From assembly GCF_038433135.1 (NCBI RefSeq), contig NZ_JBCDMV010000004.1:1-64000 (forward strand): a DNA stretch of 64,000 nucleotides, written 5' to 3'. The notes beneath the pieces were generated by a model. That model was not told the DNA's origin. It worked only from the letters and a program-made list of their open reading frames with translations, and did not search any database. Each line of letters begins with the position of its first letter. The stretch's first letter is position 1. Shown in pieces: positions 17,078-25,451 of the stretch. The stretch comes from Luteococcus sp038433135 (GTDB lineage Bacteria; Actinomycetota; Actinomycetes; Propionibacteriales; Propionibacteriaceae). The position numbers and the translations under genes are program-made.

Positions 17078-17599
17078 TCACTCCTCGGCCAGGAACATCC
17101 AACCGAACTGACCGGGCTCCACCTCCACCAGGCGGTGCCCCTGGGCGAGTTCGGTCACCAGCTCCGGCCCCAGCTCGAAGGGCGTCGGTCCGGCGATGTC
17201 CAGCAGCAGGTGACTGGCGCCGGTCTCGGTGACGGTGGCGGCCAGATCGTCCAGCGTGCAGGGCACCGGGCGGGCGTCGGCGCGCCAGAGCGTCAACGCG
17301 TCGATCCCGGTGAAGGCGAGCAGGGCTCGCTCCCCCGTCGCGCTGGCGACGGTGACCGCCGCCATCTCCGCGTGCCGTTGCGGATCGGGGCCGTCCATCG
17401 AGTCGTCGCCGCTGGCCACGATCGGCATCAGCAGCCGCGCGGTGCAGAGCGTCGCGACGGCCCGCAGGTAGCCCAGCTGGTCGCCGGCCGTGGCCAGCGC
17501 CTGCCGGACGGCGGGATCGGGATGACCCAGATCCCCCTTGAAGGCGGGATTGGGCTGGGCCAGCCGCTGGCCGTGGGCGACGCCGTGCTGATCGCTCAC
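17078..17599 (-). CDS. SseB-like protein
   Basis: A 173-residue protein resembling the SseB N-terminal domain. The recognisable features are DPAVRQALATA near the N-terminus, ERALLAFTGIDALTLWRA around 88-105, and an acidic C-terminus. No signal peptide or membrane segment. SseB-like proteins are common, poorly characterised actinobacterial proteins, sometimes fused to other domains. Its start overlaps the end of the upstream membrane protein gene by 4 bases. Confidence 0.7.
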   Translation of the reverse strand: MSDQHGVAHGQRLAQPNPAFKGDLGHPDPAVRQALATAGDQLGYLRAVATLCTARLLMPIVASGDDSMDGPDPQRHAEMAAVTVASATGERALLAFTGIDALTLWRADARPVPCTLDDLAATVTETGASHLLLDIAGPTPFELGPELVTELAQGHRLVEVEPGQFGWMFLAEE

Positions 17600-18081
17600 T
17601 CGATGCCGTGCTTGTTCAGGATCGCGTTGACCTCGTCGTCGTCATCCGCGACGGGTGCGGCCGCGGGCTTGCGGGTCTGCTGCTGCGGCTGCGCCTGCGG
17701 CGCGACGGCCTGGGTGCCACGCGAGCCGGAGACCCCACCGCTGCGCTGCAGCCGGGCGGCCTTGGCCTGCTCGCGGCTACGCGGCTTGAGGATGGTGCCG
17801 ATCAGCCAGAAGAGCAGGCCGACGCCGGCGGTGGCGAATCCGACCAGCATCAGATTGCTCATCGCGGTGCGCTGCGCCCAGTCGTAGATGGAGCGCGCGC
17901 CATTGCCGGCCAGCCCCATCAGGCCACTGAGGTAGATGCCGATCAGCATCAGCAGCACGCCGACGCCACGCAGCAGCACGCGGGCGCCATGGCCCATGGA
18001 CCAGCGGGTCCAGGTCCAGAACAGGGTCAGCAGGCAGAGGATGACGGTGACGGCAATCACCAGGACATTCATGGAGGGCAT
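17596..18081 (-). CDS. Membrane protein of unknown function
   Basis: 161 residues from the start MPSMNVLVI, with GGAG just before it; an in-frame codon at 18120 is the alternative. There are three likely membrane segments: residues 4-21, 32-55 and 76-96. A cytoplasmic tail follows, rich in Gln, Pro and Ala, ending in DDDDEVNAILNKHGIE. The acidic C-terminal peptide looks like a docking sequence. Not recognised as a characterised family. Confidence 0.7.
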   Translation of the reverse strand: MPSMNVLVIAVTVILCLLTLFWTWTRWSMGHGARVLLRGVGVLLMLIGIYLSGLMGLAGNGARSIYDWAQRTAMSNLMLVGFATAGVGLLFWLIGTILKPRSREQAKAARLQRSGGVSGSRGTQAVAPQAQPQQQTRKPAAAPVADDDDEVNAILNKHGIE

Positions 18082-18120
18082 GGCTCCATGCTGGCACAGC
18101 CTTCGCCGTGGATGCGTCAA

Positions 18121-18579
18121 TCAGGGGCGGTGGCGGGCAATCAGGGCCTGCAACTGGGCGATTCGCTCCTCGGCCATGGCCCCTTCGGAGCGCTGGATGG
18201 CCAACGCCAGCTGGGTGCGCCCCTCCGGATGTTCCAGGGTGGGGGCCAACCTGATGTAGGCCCACGGGTCGCCGCCGCCCATGTGCACGCCCACCACCTC
18301 CGACCAGGGGAAGCGTCGGGTCCACAAGGCATTGCGGACCATCAGCCCCTGGTCGGTCACGACGATGGTGCTCATTCCCACCGACATCATCATCCCGATC
18401 ATCACGGCCAGGAAGAACAACAGCGTCAGGATCTGCGGCATGGTGAACAGCGCCCTCAGCTCCGGCCCCAGGGCGAACCACAGACCGAAGGAGAAGACCA
18501 GCAGCACGATGGACATGACACTGCCCATCATCAACGCCGGTCTGGAGCGGAACTCCACCCGGTCGGCCTGGCCGGTCAC
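18121..18579 (-). CDS. PH-domain-like membrane protein
   Basis: 152 residues. Two membrane segments (about 18-38 and 48-70) are followed by a soluble domain with the pattern TIVVTDQGLMVRNALWTRRF then PWSEVVGVH. This is typical of small bacterial PH-like (bPH) domains in actinomycetes. The GTG start overlaps the hisG stop by 4 bases. The role is unknown. Confidence 0.72.
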   Translation of the reverse strand: MTGQADRVEFRSRPALMMGSVMSIVLLVFSFGLWFALGPELRALFTMPQILTLLFFLAVMIGMMMSVGMSTIVVTDQGLMVRNALWTRRFPWSEVVGVHMGGGDPWAYIRLAPTLEHPEGRTQLALAIQRSEGAMAEERIAQLQALIARHRP

Positions 18580-19436
18580 AGCCGGCAGGCGGCGATGTCG
18601 GTCAGCAGGATGGCCCGGGCGCCGGCGGCCCACAGGTCATCCATCATCTTCTGGGCATCCTTGCGCGGAACCATCGCGCGGACCGCGAACCAGTCCTGTT
18701 TGGCGAGGCTGGAGACGGTGGGGCCCTCCAGACCGGGGGTGATGGCGGTGGCGGCATCCAGGTTCTGCTGGGAGACGTCGTAGTCCACCATCACGTAGTT
18801 GCGGGCCACCAGGACGCCGGAGAGGCGTCGCTTCAGCAGGTCCAGCAGGTCGGTGGGCACCTCCCCGCGACGCTGGATCAGGATGGCCTCGGAGTGGCAG
18901 ATCACGTCGCCGAAGAGCTCCAGCCCCGCCTTGCGCAGGGTGGTGCCGGTCTCGACGACGTCGGCGATGGCGTCGGCGACGCCCAACCGGATGGCGGACT
19001 CGACGGCACCGTCCAGCTTGATCAGCCGGGCATCGATGCCGCGCTCGTCCAGGTAGCCGCGCAGCAGGCCCGGGTAGCTGGTGGCGATCCGCTTGCCGGC
19101 CAACTGCTCCAGGCTTGCCTCGCCGCCGGCGGGCGCGGCAAAACGGAAGCGGGACCGGCCGAAGCCCAACGCCATCACCTCGTCGGCATCGGCGCCGGAA
19201 TCCAGCAGCATGTCCCGGCCGGTGACGCCGATGTCCAGCGTGCCCTCCCCCACGTAGACCGCGATGTCGCGCGGGCGCAGGTAGTAGAACTCGACGTGGT
19301 TCTCCTCGTCGACCAGCACCAGCTCCTTGCTGTCACTGCGCTGCCGGTAGCCAGCCTCGCGCAACATCTGGGCCGCCGACTCGCTCAGCGCCCCCTTGTT
19401 GGGAACGGCGATCTTGAGCAGCTGCTCCTGCGACAT
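18576..19436 (-). CDS. hisG: ATP phosphoribosyltransferase, long form
   Basis: First step of histidine synthesis: joins ATP and PRPP. It has 286 residues, the long form that carries a C-terminal regulatory domain for histidine feedback, so no HisZ is needed. The start MSQEQLLKIAVPNKG was chosen because AAGGAG lies 8 bases before it; an ATG 6 bases earlier is too close. Conserved GVTGRDMLLDSG is near 77-88. It follows hisE by about 40 bases; the rest of the his pathway is not in the window. Confidence 0.95.
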   Translation of the reverse strand: MSQEQLLKIAVPNKGALSESAAQMLREAGYRQRSDSKELVLVDEENHVEFYYLRPRDIAVYVGEGTLDIGVTGRDMLLDSGADADEVMALGFGRSRFRFAAPAGGEASLEQLAGKRIATSYPGLLRGYLDERGIDARLIKLDGAVESAIRLGVADAIADVVETGTTLRKAGLELFGDVICHSEAILIQRRGEVPTDLLDLLKRRLSGVLVARNYVMVDYDVSQQNLDAATAITPGLEGPTVSSLAKQDWFAVRAMVPRKDAQKMMDDLWAAGARAILLTDIAACRL

Positions 19437-19477
19437 GGACATGTCTCCTTGGGTCATTCCGGTCTTCGGGGAAAAAA

Positions 19478-19744
19478 TCAGAGGTAGCGGTAGACGTCGT
19501 CGAGCTCCAGCCCCAGGGCGAGCATCATCACCTGCACGTGGTACAAGAGCTGGCTCATCTCCTCGGCCGCCTCATCCTTCGACTGGTATTCCGAGGCCAT
19601 CCACACTTCGGCGGCCTCCTCCACGATCTTCTTGCCGATCTCGTGCACGCCGGCATCGAGCCGCTTGACGGTGCCCGAACCCTCCGGGCGGGTGCGCGCG
19701 GTCTCGGTCAGCTGGGTGAAGAGTTCTTCGAATGTCTTGCTCAC
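19478..19744 (-). CDS. hisE: Phosphoribosyl-ATP pyrophosphatase
   Basis: Second step of histidine synthesis: hydrolyses PR-ATP to PR-AMP. It has 88 residues in the all-alpha MazG/HisE fold. The metal-binding pattern KKIVEEAAEVWMA is near 38-50, with DEAAEEMSQLLYH after it. Two GTG codons (19750 and 19744) can start it. A TAGGGT box lies close upstream, so the gene may be leaderless. Confidence 0.93.
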   Translation of the reverse strand: MSKTFEELFTQLTETARTRPEGSGTVKRLDAGVHEIGKKIVEEAAEVWMASEYQSKDEAAEEMSQLLYHVQVMMLALGLELDDVYRYL

Positions 19745-19841
19745 GCCCACACCCTATCCGGGTGCGCGGGGGTGGCCGGCACCGTGTTCACGCCCCGGCC
19801 ATCGCTCCCCGCGGCACCCTGAACGATTGGGGCGGGGCGAC

Positions 19842-21095
19842 TCAGTGCAGTCGGATGCCCAGCACGGCGTCGACGAAGTCCGCCAGCTGCGCCGACGCGG
19901 CATCGTCCTGCCCCTCACCGGCGAGGCTGGCCTGCGCCCAGGCGTCGATCTCGGAAAGCGCAGCGGGGGCGTCCAGATCCGTCCGCAGCGCGGCGCGGGC
20001 GGCCTCGATCACCGGGGTGGCCGGGGCGGCGGTGGGCAGGGCCGCGGCCTCGCGCCAGGCGGCCAGCCGTCGCTCGGCGGCAGCCAGGTCATCGGCGGTC
20101 CACTCCCAGTTGCTGCGGTAGTGGTGACCCAGCAGGGCCAGCCGGATGGCCATCGGATCGTGCCCCTGGCCGCGCAGCCGGCTGACCAGCTCCAGGTTGC
20201 CCTTGGACTTGCTCATCTTCTCGCCGTCCAGCGCCACCATGCCGGAGTGCAGGTAGACCTCGGCGAAGGCCTGCTCGGTGGCCACCGTGCCCTCCGCGGC
20301 GCACATCTCGTGGTGCGGGAAGGCCAGGTCGGAGCCGCCGCCCTGCACGTCGAAGTGCGGGCCCAGGTACTGCAGCGCGATCGCGGTGCACTCGATGTGC
20401 CAGCCGGGGCGCCCGCGACCCAGGGAGGACTCCCACGCGGGTTCGCCGGGACGTTCCATCCGCCAGACCAGACAGTCCAGCGGGTGCTTCTTGCCGGGAC
20501 GCTGCGGATCGCCACCCATCTCGGTGAACTTGGCGATCATCTCGTCCTCGCTGAGCCGACCCACCTGGCCGAAGCCGGGCGCCAGATTGCAGCTGAAGTA
20601 CCAGTCCGGGTGCTCCGGATCGTCCACCTGGTAGATGGTGCCGGTGGGCTTCATCGCCTCCAGCAGGCTGACCACCTCCGGGATGGACTCGACGGCGCCG
20701 ATGTAGTCGTCGGGCGGGATCACCCGCAGCGCCTCCATGTCCGTGCGGAAGAGCTGGGTCTGGTCCTCGGCCAGCTCGGTCCAGTCCTGACCGGTGGCCT
20801 GGGCGCGCTCCAGCAGCGGGTCATCCACGTCGGTGACATTTTGTGCATAGCGCACCGTGAGCCCGAGGTCACGCCAGACGCGGTTCAGCAGGTCGAAGGT
20901 GACATAGGTATTGGCGTGGCCCAGGTGGGTGGCGTCATAGGGAGTGATGCCGCAGACGTAGAGACGGGCGGTACCGCTGGCCGGGCCAGCCTTCACCAGC
21001 CTGGAACGGGCGGTGTCGTGCACCTGCAGCCGCTGGGGGGCGGAGGGGGTGGCGACGTCGAGCTGCGGAATCTGGGGTGCTGGCCATGCCTTCAT
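19842..21095 (-). CDS. mshC: Mycothiol cysteine ligase MshC
   Basis: Joins cysteine to glucosaminyl-inositol with ATP, the fourth step of mycothiol synthesis. It has 417 residues and the class I synthetase fold related to CysRS. The HIGH region is CGITPYDATHLGHA (residues 48-61), with IT in place of the PT of true CysRS. The KMSKS loop is intact (GEKMSKSKGN). No C-terminal anticodon-binding extension. Mycothiol is the low-molecular-weight thiol of actinomycetes, so this gene supports the phylum. Confidence 0.95.
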   Translation of the reverse strand: MKAWPAPQIPQLDVATPSAPQRLQVHDTARSRLVKAGPASGTARLYVCGITPYDATHLGHANTYVTFDLLNRVWRDLGLTVRYAQNVTDVDDPLLERAQATGQDWTELAEDQTQLFRTDMEALRVIPPDDYIGAVESIPEVVSLLEAMKPTGTIYQVDDPEHPDWYFSCNLAPGFGQVGRLSEDEMIAKFTEMGGDPQRPGKKHPLDCLVWRMERPGEPAWESSLGRGRPGWHIECTAIALQYLGPHFDVQGGGSDLAFPHHEMCAAEGTVATEQAFAEVYLHSGMVALDGEKMSKSKGNLELVSRLRGQGHDPMAIRLALLGHHYRSNWEWTADDLAAAERRLAAWREAAALPTAAPATPVIEAARAALRTDLDAPAALSEIDAWAQASLAGEGQDDAASAQLADFVDAVLGIRLH

Positions 21096-21237
21096 GGTCT
21101 ACAAGGTAGCGGCACCGGCAAGATCGGTGGTTAGACGCCCATCGCCGATCCCGGACGAACCCAACGCAGTGGAAGCGTCCAGATCGGCACCGTCAGGGCC
21201 GCACCACTCAGGTCCGCACCACCCAGGTCCACAGCAC

Positions 21238-22005
21238 TCAGATCGGCGGCCAGGGGATGACCGGCCAGGCATCCCCAGGCTCGGGGAAGCGGCCGGCGGC
21301 CAGCAGGTCCAGGGCGCGCTGTTCGCAGGCCCGGATCTCCTCGGGGTCGAGCCAGCCGGTCAGCGCCCGATCGGCCACCTGTGCGGTGCGGTCCAGCAGG
21401 ACGGTCTCCTCGTCCGTGAGCGGCTCACCGGACCAGCCCCACAGGATGGTGCGCAGTTTCGCTTCGGCATGGAAGCTGACCCCGTGGTCGCAGCCCAGCA
21501 CCCGATCCCCGACCCGCAGGATGTGGCCGGCCTTGCGATCGGCATTGTTGGCGACGACGTCGAAGAGTGCGAGCCGCCGCAGGCCGGGATGGTCGGCGTG
21601 CACCAAGGCCACCTCTTGGTCATCGGCGTCCAGCCCGACGACGATTCCGAACCAACCGTCGGGTACCTCGTCCAAGGCCACCAGCTCCGCCAGGTCATCG
21701 CCGTCGGTCTCCACCCAGTCCTGCACGGAACCGGGCCCCAGCGGACCGTCCTCGATCCAGCGGGTGGGTGGCACCACGTCGAAGCCGGCCGCACGACTCA
21801 GCCGATGCGCGGCCAGTTCGCGTCGGCCCAGGGTTTTCGGCGGAAAGTCCCACAGCGGCGCCTCACCTGCCACGGGCTTGTAGACCACGTGGCTGCCGTG
21901 CAGCTCGGCCAGGAAGGTGGCATTGGACGCCTCCACCAGCCGGCCAAGCAGCTTCATCCCGGTGGCGTCGATCCTGGGCGGCTCGGTCACGGGCGGCTCT
22001 GTCAC
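21238..22005 (-). CDS. SCO1664-family kinase-like protein
   Basis: 255 residues of the actinobacterial family typified by SCO1664, with a remote PI3/4-kinase-like fold. Visible motifs: HVVYKPVAGEAPLWDFP (possible ATP-binding lysine), FDVVANNADRKAGHI (catalytic-loop-like N and D residues) and GCDHGVSFH (DHG in place of DFG). The GTG start overlaps the DUF3090 stop by 4 bases. It belongs to a conserved trio with DUF3090 and a phosphatase. The substrate is unknown. Confidence 0.85.
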   Translation of the reverse strand: MTEPPVTEPPRIDATGMKLLGRLVEASNATFLAELHGSHVVYKPVAGEAPLWDFPPKTLGRRELAAHRLSRAAGFDVVPPTRWIEDGPLGPGSVQDWVETDGDDLAELVALDEVPDGWFGIVVGLDADDQEVALVHADHPGLRRLALFDVVANNADRKAGHILRVGDRVLGCDHGVSFHAEAKLRTILWGWSGEPLTDEETVLLDRTAQVADRALTGWLDPEEIRACEQRALDLLAAGRFPEPGDAWPVIPWPPI

Positions 22006-22595
22006 AGGAACAGGGGGCGACGGTAGCCGTTGGCGCGCGGGCAGATGTGGCCTTCCGGGTTGATCGGCTGGCTGCAGAAGGGACAGGCCGGACGCCCTGC
22101 CTGCACCAGCGCGCGGGCCCGGGCGGCGAAGTCCCGCGCCTGGTCGGCGGAGATCGTGACGCTGAGGCATTCAGCCGCACCAGCTACCTGGGCGAGTTCG
22201 TCGAAGTACTGCCCTGCCTCCTCGGGAATGTCCAGATCCTCACCGTCGGTGACGCTGAACAGCTCCACCTGCACCGCATCCAGGGTGCCATCCCAGGCAA
22301 TGGTCATGGTGCCGGCCCGGAAGTCCTCCTCCAGCGGGGCATCCAGCGGGTCCAGGTCCTTGGCCGCGACGCGCTGCGGCGGGATCTGGGCGCTGCCCTC
22401 GGTCAGCTTGGCCAGCTCGTCGAGGATCCGTTCCAGATGGTCGGCCAACACCTCCACCTGTTCTTTCTCGCAGCGCACGCTGACCAGTCGACTCTCCTCC
22501 CTGGCCTGCACGAAGAAGGTGCGTTGACCGGGTTCGCCCACCGTCCCCGCCACGAAGCGGTCAGGGAACTCGAAACGATGCGTGATGCGCGGCAT
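22002..22595 (-). CDS. DUF3090 protein
   Basis: 197 residues. The start MPRITHRFEFPDRF matches the family start. The C-terminus carries a zinc-ribbon-like pattern CPFCSQPINPEGHICPR. Acidic overall, no membrane segment. It overlaps the SCO1664-like gene by 4 bases and follows the phosphatase gene by about 40 bases. Found almost only in actinomycetes as part of this trio; function unknown. Confidence 0.9.
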   Translation of the reverse strand: MPRITHRFEFPDRFVAGTVGEPGQRTFFVQAREESRLVSVRCEKEQVEVLADHLERILDELAKLTEGSAQIPPQRVAAKDLDPLDAPLEEDFRAGTMTIAWDGTLDAVQVELFSVTDGEDLDIPEEAGQYFDELAQVAGAAECLSVTISADQARDFAARARALVQAGRPACPFCSQPINPEGHICPRANGYRRPLFL

Positions 22596-22636
22596 GACTC
22601 CACTGTAGGGGGAGCCGCACAAGGGCCGAGGAGTGC

Positions 22637-23350
22637 TCAGCCCTGCTGGCTGCCCAGCCCGCCGCCCAGCTCGGGCCCAGCCGGGCTGCTCGGCAGCCGC
22701 TGGTTGAGCTGGCCGGCGGTGGTGTTCATCGCCAGCACCATGGGCCGTTGCCCCTGCGCGGCCTGGTCCGGCGTCGGGTAGCGGATGATGCTCACCGACG
22801 CCGGATCCACCACGATCCGCTGGAAGTCGTCCAGCCGCTGACCCAGGGCGTCGGAGAGCACCGCCTTGATCGGATCGCCGTGACTGGCCAGCAGCCAGAC
22901 GGGCTCCTTCCCGGGGCAGGCCTCCGCCAGTCGCCGGTTCCAGTCCGCGACACCGGTCACCATCCGCTCGGCCATGCCCGCCATCGACTCACCGTCGGGG
23001 AAGACCACCTGCGAAGGGGTGGCTTGCACCTGTGCCCACAACGCCTCGCTGTTCAGCTCACTCAACCCCCGACCGGTCCATTCCCCGTAGTCACACTCAG
23101 TGAATCGGGCATCCTCGGTGACCGGCGTGGCCAGGCCCGCGCTGGCCAGGGCCAACTCCAGGGTCTGTCTGCACCGGTACAGCGGCGAATGCACGGCGGC
23201 ATCCAGCGCCACCCCGCGCAACCGCTCCCCCACGCCCATCGCCTGGGATTCGCCATGATCGTCCAGGGTCACGCCGGGCGTGCGGCCGGCAAGGATGCCA
23301 GCGGTGTTGGCGGTGCTGCGGCCGTGGCGCACCAGCAGGAGCAGGGTCAT
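22637..23350 (-). CDS. Histidine phosphatase, MSMEG_4193 family
   Basis: 237 residues. The phosphohistidine motif is LVRHGRSTAN (His9), and the second catalytic histidine lies in LLASHGDPIKA. The branch-2 pattern DYGEWTGR fits the phosphoglycerate-mutase-like superfamily. The start MTLLLLVRHG puts the catalytic His in its usual place. It is the first gene of the trio. The real substrate is not known. Confidence 0.88.
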   Translation of the reverse strand: MTLLLLVRHGRSTANTAGILAGRTPGVTLDDHGESQAMGVGERLRGVALDAAVHSPLYRCRQTLELALASAGLATPVTEDARFTECDYGEWTGRGLSELNSEALWAQVQATPSQVVFPDGESMAGMAERMVTGVADWNRRLAEACPGKEPVWLLASHGDPIKAVLSDALGQRLDDFQRIVVDPASVSIIRYPTPDQAAQGQRPMVLAMNTTAGQLNQRLPSSPAGPELGGGLGSQQG

Positions 23351-23406
23351 GCCGCCGAGCCTATGCGCAACCCACCCACGAGGTTCGCTTGGATAGGGTC
23401 GAGGGC

Positions 23407-24381
23407 ATGCAGACCCGACGCGTTGGCCGAACTGGCCTGGTGGTGTCCCGGCTGGGACTCGGCACGATGACCTGGGGCGGCGACACCCCCACCGGCGATG
23501 CCCGCGCCCTGCTGCGCTCCTTCGTCGAGGCCGGTGGCAATCTGGTGGACACCGCACCGGCCTATGGTCACGGCGTCGCGGAGAAGATCATCGGCAAACT
23601 GATCCACACCGACGTGCGTCGGGAGGATCTGGTGATTGCCACCAAGGGCGGTTTCGGCGTCCACAACGGCAAGCGCAGCGTCGACGTCTCCCGCGGTGCC
23701 CTGCTGGACGATCTGGCCGCCTCACTGCGCCGGCTGCACACCGATCACGTCGACCTGTGGCAGGTGCATGCTTGGGGCGATGCCCCGCTGGAGGAGACCC
23801 TGGCAGCGCTCGACCACGCGGTGAGCGCCGGCATGACCCGCTATGTGGGCATCTGCAACTACATCGGCTGGCAGACCGCCAGGGCCGCCACCTGGCAGCA
23901 GGCGGTACCGGGCCGCACCCCGCTGGCCAGCGGTCAGGTGGAGTACTCCCTGCTGGCACGGCGGGCGGAGCTGGAGGTGCTGCCCGCGCTACGCGCCCAC
24001 CAGATGGGGCTCTTCCCGTGGTCGCCGATCGGCCGAGGAGTGCTGACCGGCAAGTACCGGGGCGGCACCCCGCGGCACTCGCGCGGCGCCAGCGACCACT
24101 TCGGCTGGTTCGTTCAGCCCTATCTGGAGGCCAAGTCCCGCGCCATCACCGACGCCGTCGCCAAGGCGGCCGAGGGCCTGGACCTGACGCCGGAACAGGT
24201 GGCGCTGCTCTGGGTGCGCGATGCGCCCGTGGTGACGGCGCCCCTGTTGGGAGCGCGGAATGTGGATCAGTTGGCGCCCTATCTGGCGCTGGAGGATCAA
24301 CTGCTGCCAGAGCCGATCGTCGCGGCCCTGGACGATGTCACCGGCGGACCCAACCAGCTGCGGGCCGCGCCCATCCCCTGA
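23407..24381 (+). CDS. Aldo/keto reductase
   Basis: 324 residues with the TIM-barrel fold of NADPH-dependent reductases. The catalytic tetrad is visible: Asp and Tyr in DTAPAYGHG, Lys in VIATKGG, and His in DLWQVHAWG. The start MQTRRVGRTG has GAGGG upstream. It is divergent from the phosphatase, with 56 bases between. It resembles YajO/voltage-channel-beta-type reductases; the substrate cannot be told. Confidence 0.9.
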   Translation: MQTRRVGRTGLVVSRLGLGTMTWGGDTPTGDARALLRSFVEAGGNLVDTAPAYGHGVAEKIIGKLIHTDVRREDLVIATKGGFGVHNGKRSVDVSRGALLDDLAASLRRLHTDHVDLWQVHAWGDAPLEETLAALDHAVSAGMTRYVGICNYIGWQTARAATWQQAVPGRTPLASGQVEYSLLARRAELEVLPALRAHQMGLFPWSPIGRGVLTGKYRGGTPRHSRGASDHFGWFVQPYLEAKSRAITDAVAKAAEGLDLTPEQVALLWVRDAPVVTAPLLGARNVDQLAPYLALEDQLLPEPIVAALDDVTGGPNQLRAAPIP

Positions 24382-24427
24382 ACCGACACCACCTGGTCCG
24401 GGGATCGGTTCGAGCCGGGGCCACGGT

Positions 24428-24685
24428 TCAGGCCATGGTGAGGGTGGAGCGCACCTTGATCACCTTGCGGCGCAGCCAGGCCTCGGTGGAACCATCCCGG
24501 TAGCGGCGCAGCCGCTGCAGCTCCCAGTGGCCGTATTCCGCCTCCTCGGTGAGCAGTTTGCGGATCTGGTTGCGGGTGACGGTGTGCGGCAGCTTGATGG
24601 ACAGCACCTCAAAGGTCCTGCCCTCGTCTTCCTCGACGCGTACCTGACGAGCGGCGATGTAGCCGATTCGGTCCTCGATCCCCAT
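24428..24685 (-). CDS. DUF5703 protein
   Basis: 85 residues. A conserved block, LLTEEAEYGHWELQRLRRY, is followed by DGSTEAWLRRKVIKV. This is a small actinobacterial family of unknown role. The start MGIEDRIGYIAARQ is the family start. The gene is convergent with the aldo/keto reductase, with a weak hairpin (24381-24420) between them. Confidence 0.82.
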   Translation of the reverse strand: MGIEDRIGYIAARQVRVEEDEGRTFEVLSIKLPHTVTRNQIRKLLTEEAEYGHWELQRLRRYRDGSTEAWLRRKVIKVRSTLTMA

Positions 24686-24812
24686 CAAGCCTCCCAGATG
24701 GTGCGTGCCGCCATGATGCCACGCCGGGAAAGGCGTGGCGGGACGATGTGCGCGCACGCCGTCTGAACTGCTATCGTTTCCTGCTGTTGCCGGTGACCCC
24801 GGTGATCACCCT

Positions 24813-24900
24813 GTCCGGGTGGCGGAATGGTAGACGCGCTAGCTTGAGGTGCTAGTGCCCGACTAAGGGCGTGGAGGTTCAAGTCCTCTTCCGGACACCA
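24813..24900 (+). tRNA. tRNA-Leu (anticodon GAG)
   Basis: A complete type II cloverleaf with encoded CCA. Acceptor stem GTCCGGG/TCCGGAC with a G-U at position 7. D stem GCG/CGC. Anticodon stem CTAGC/GCTAG with loop TTGAGGT, so the anticodon is GAG at 24846-24848, reading CUC and CUU. The long variable arm TGCCC-GACTAA-GGGCG is typical of tRNA-Leu. Confidence 0.98.
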
Positions 24901-24905
24901 CGTAG

Positions 24906-24950
24906 AACCCCTGAACGGATCAGCAGCAATGCCGGTCTGGTCAGGGGTTT
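24906..24950 (+). terminator. Possible terminator after tRNA-Leu
   Basis: AACCCCTGA (24906-24914) pairs with TCAGGGGTT (24941-24949), followed by TTCGT. The loop is about 26 bases, so the structure is weak. Confidence 0.45.
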
Positions 24951-25451
24951 CGTGCTGTTGCGGGAATCGAGGGCCCGAAGGACGCCCGGTCAGGTGTTGT
25001 CCATTGTCCAGGTGTTGTCCGGCCCCGCTTTCGGGCGATCTACCGCGGTGGACGATTGGGCCTCGATCCACGGCCAGCGCAGGACGGTGAAGCTCACTTT
25101 CACCACCACCGCCCTGGATGCGGCGCAGGATCTGCGGCTGCATGCTGCCGGCTGGGCCCTGGCAGAGTGATCCTCGCCGGGCCCGCACTCCGCCAAGGGA
25201 GGTCATGGCTTGCCCCAGGCCGGGGAACCACCCGGCAGTTGTGAGGGCTTTTCGGACGCCTTGTGTGTCTGCCGTTCGAAGGACAGCTTAACTTCAGCTG
25301 AAAACCACGTGGCTTCTACTCAGGGCGGCGTCTCACGGTTGGCCGGTGGATCACGCGGTGGGGTTTACTGGCCCTGCTCAACCCGTCATGACGGGCCGGG
25401 GGGCCGCCATGGGGACACCGTTCAAATCAGCACTGACATTTGGAGATTGCC
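24951..25451. other. Gene-poor stretch before the amidase
   Basis: About 500 bases without a gene I can support. An open frame ends at 25170 on the plus strand (KLTFTTTALDAAQDLRLHAA near its end) but has no family match or good start. From about 25250 base composition shifts towards AT, as expected of a promoter region. Two palindromes are seen: TTCAGCTGAA (25293-25302) and CCCGTCATGACGGG (25382-25395), the latter possibly an operator or leader hairpin for the amidase. Confidence 0.5.

Noticed and set aside
16767..17102. A longer N-terminus for IF3 (up to 340 residues).
   Set aside because: Family alignment starts at ISNEPRINE, with a good ribosome-binding site 5 bases before ATC; the longer reading would cross the leader hairpins.
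24871..25170. A 99-residue plus-strand frame starting inside tRNA-Leu.
   Set aside because: The start lies in the tRNA, there is no ribosome-binding site, and no motif is seen. Described instead as a gene-poor stretch.
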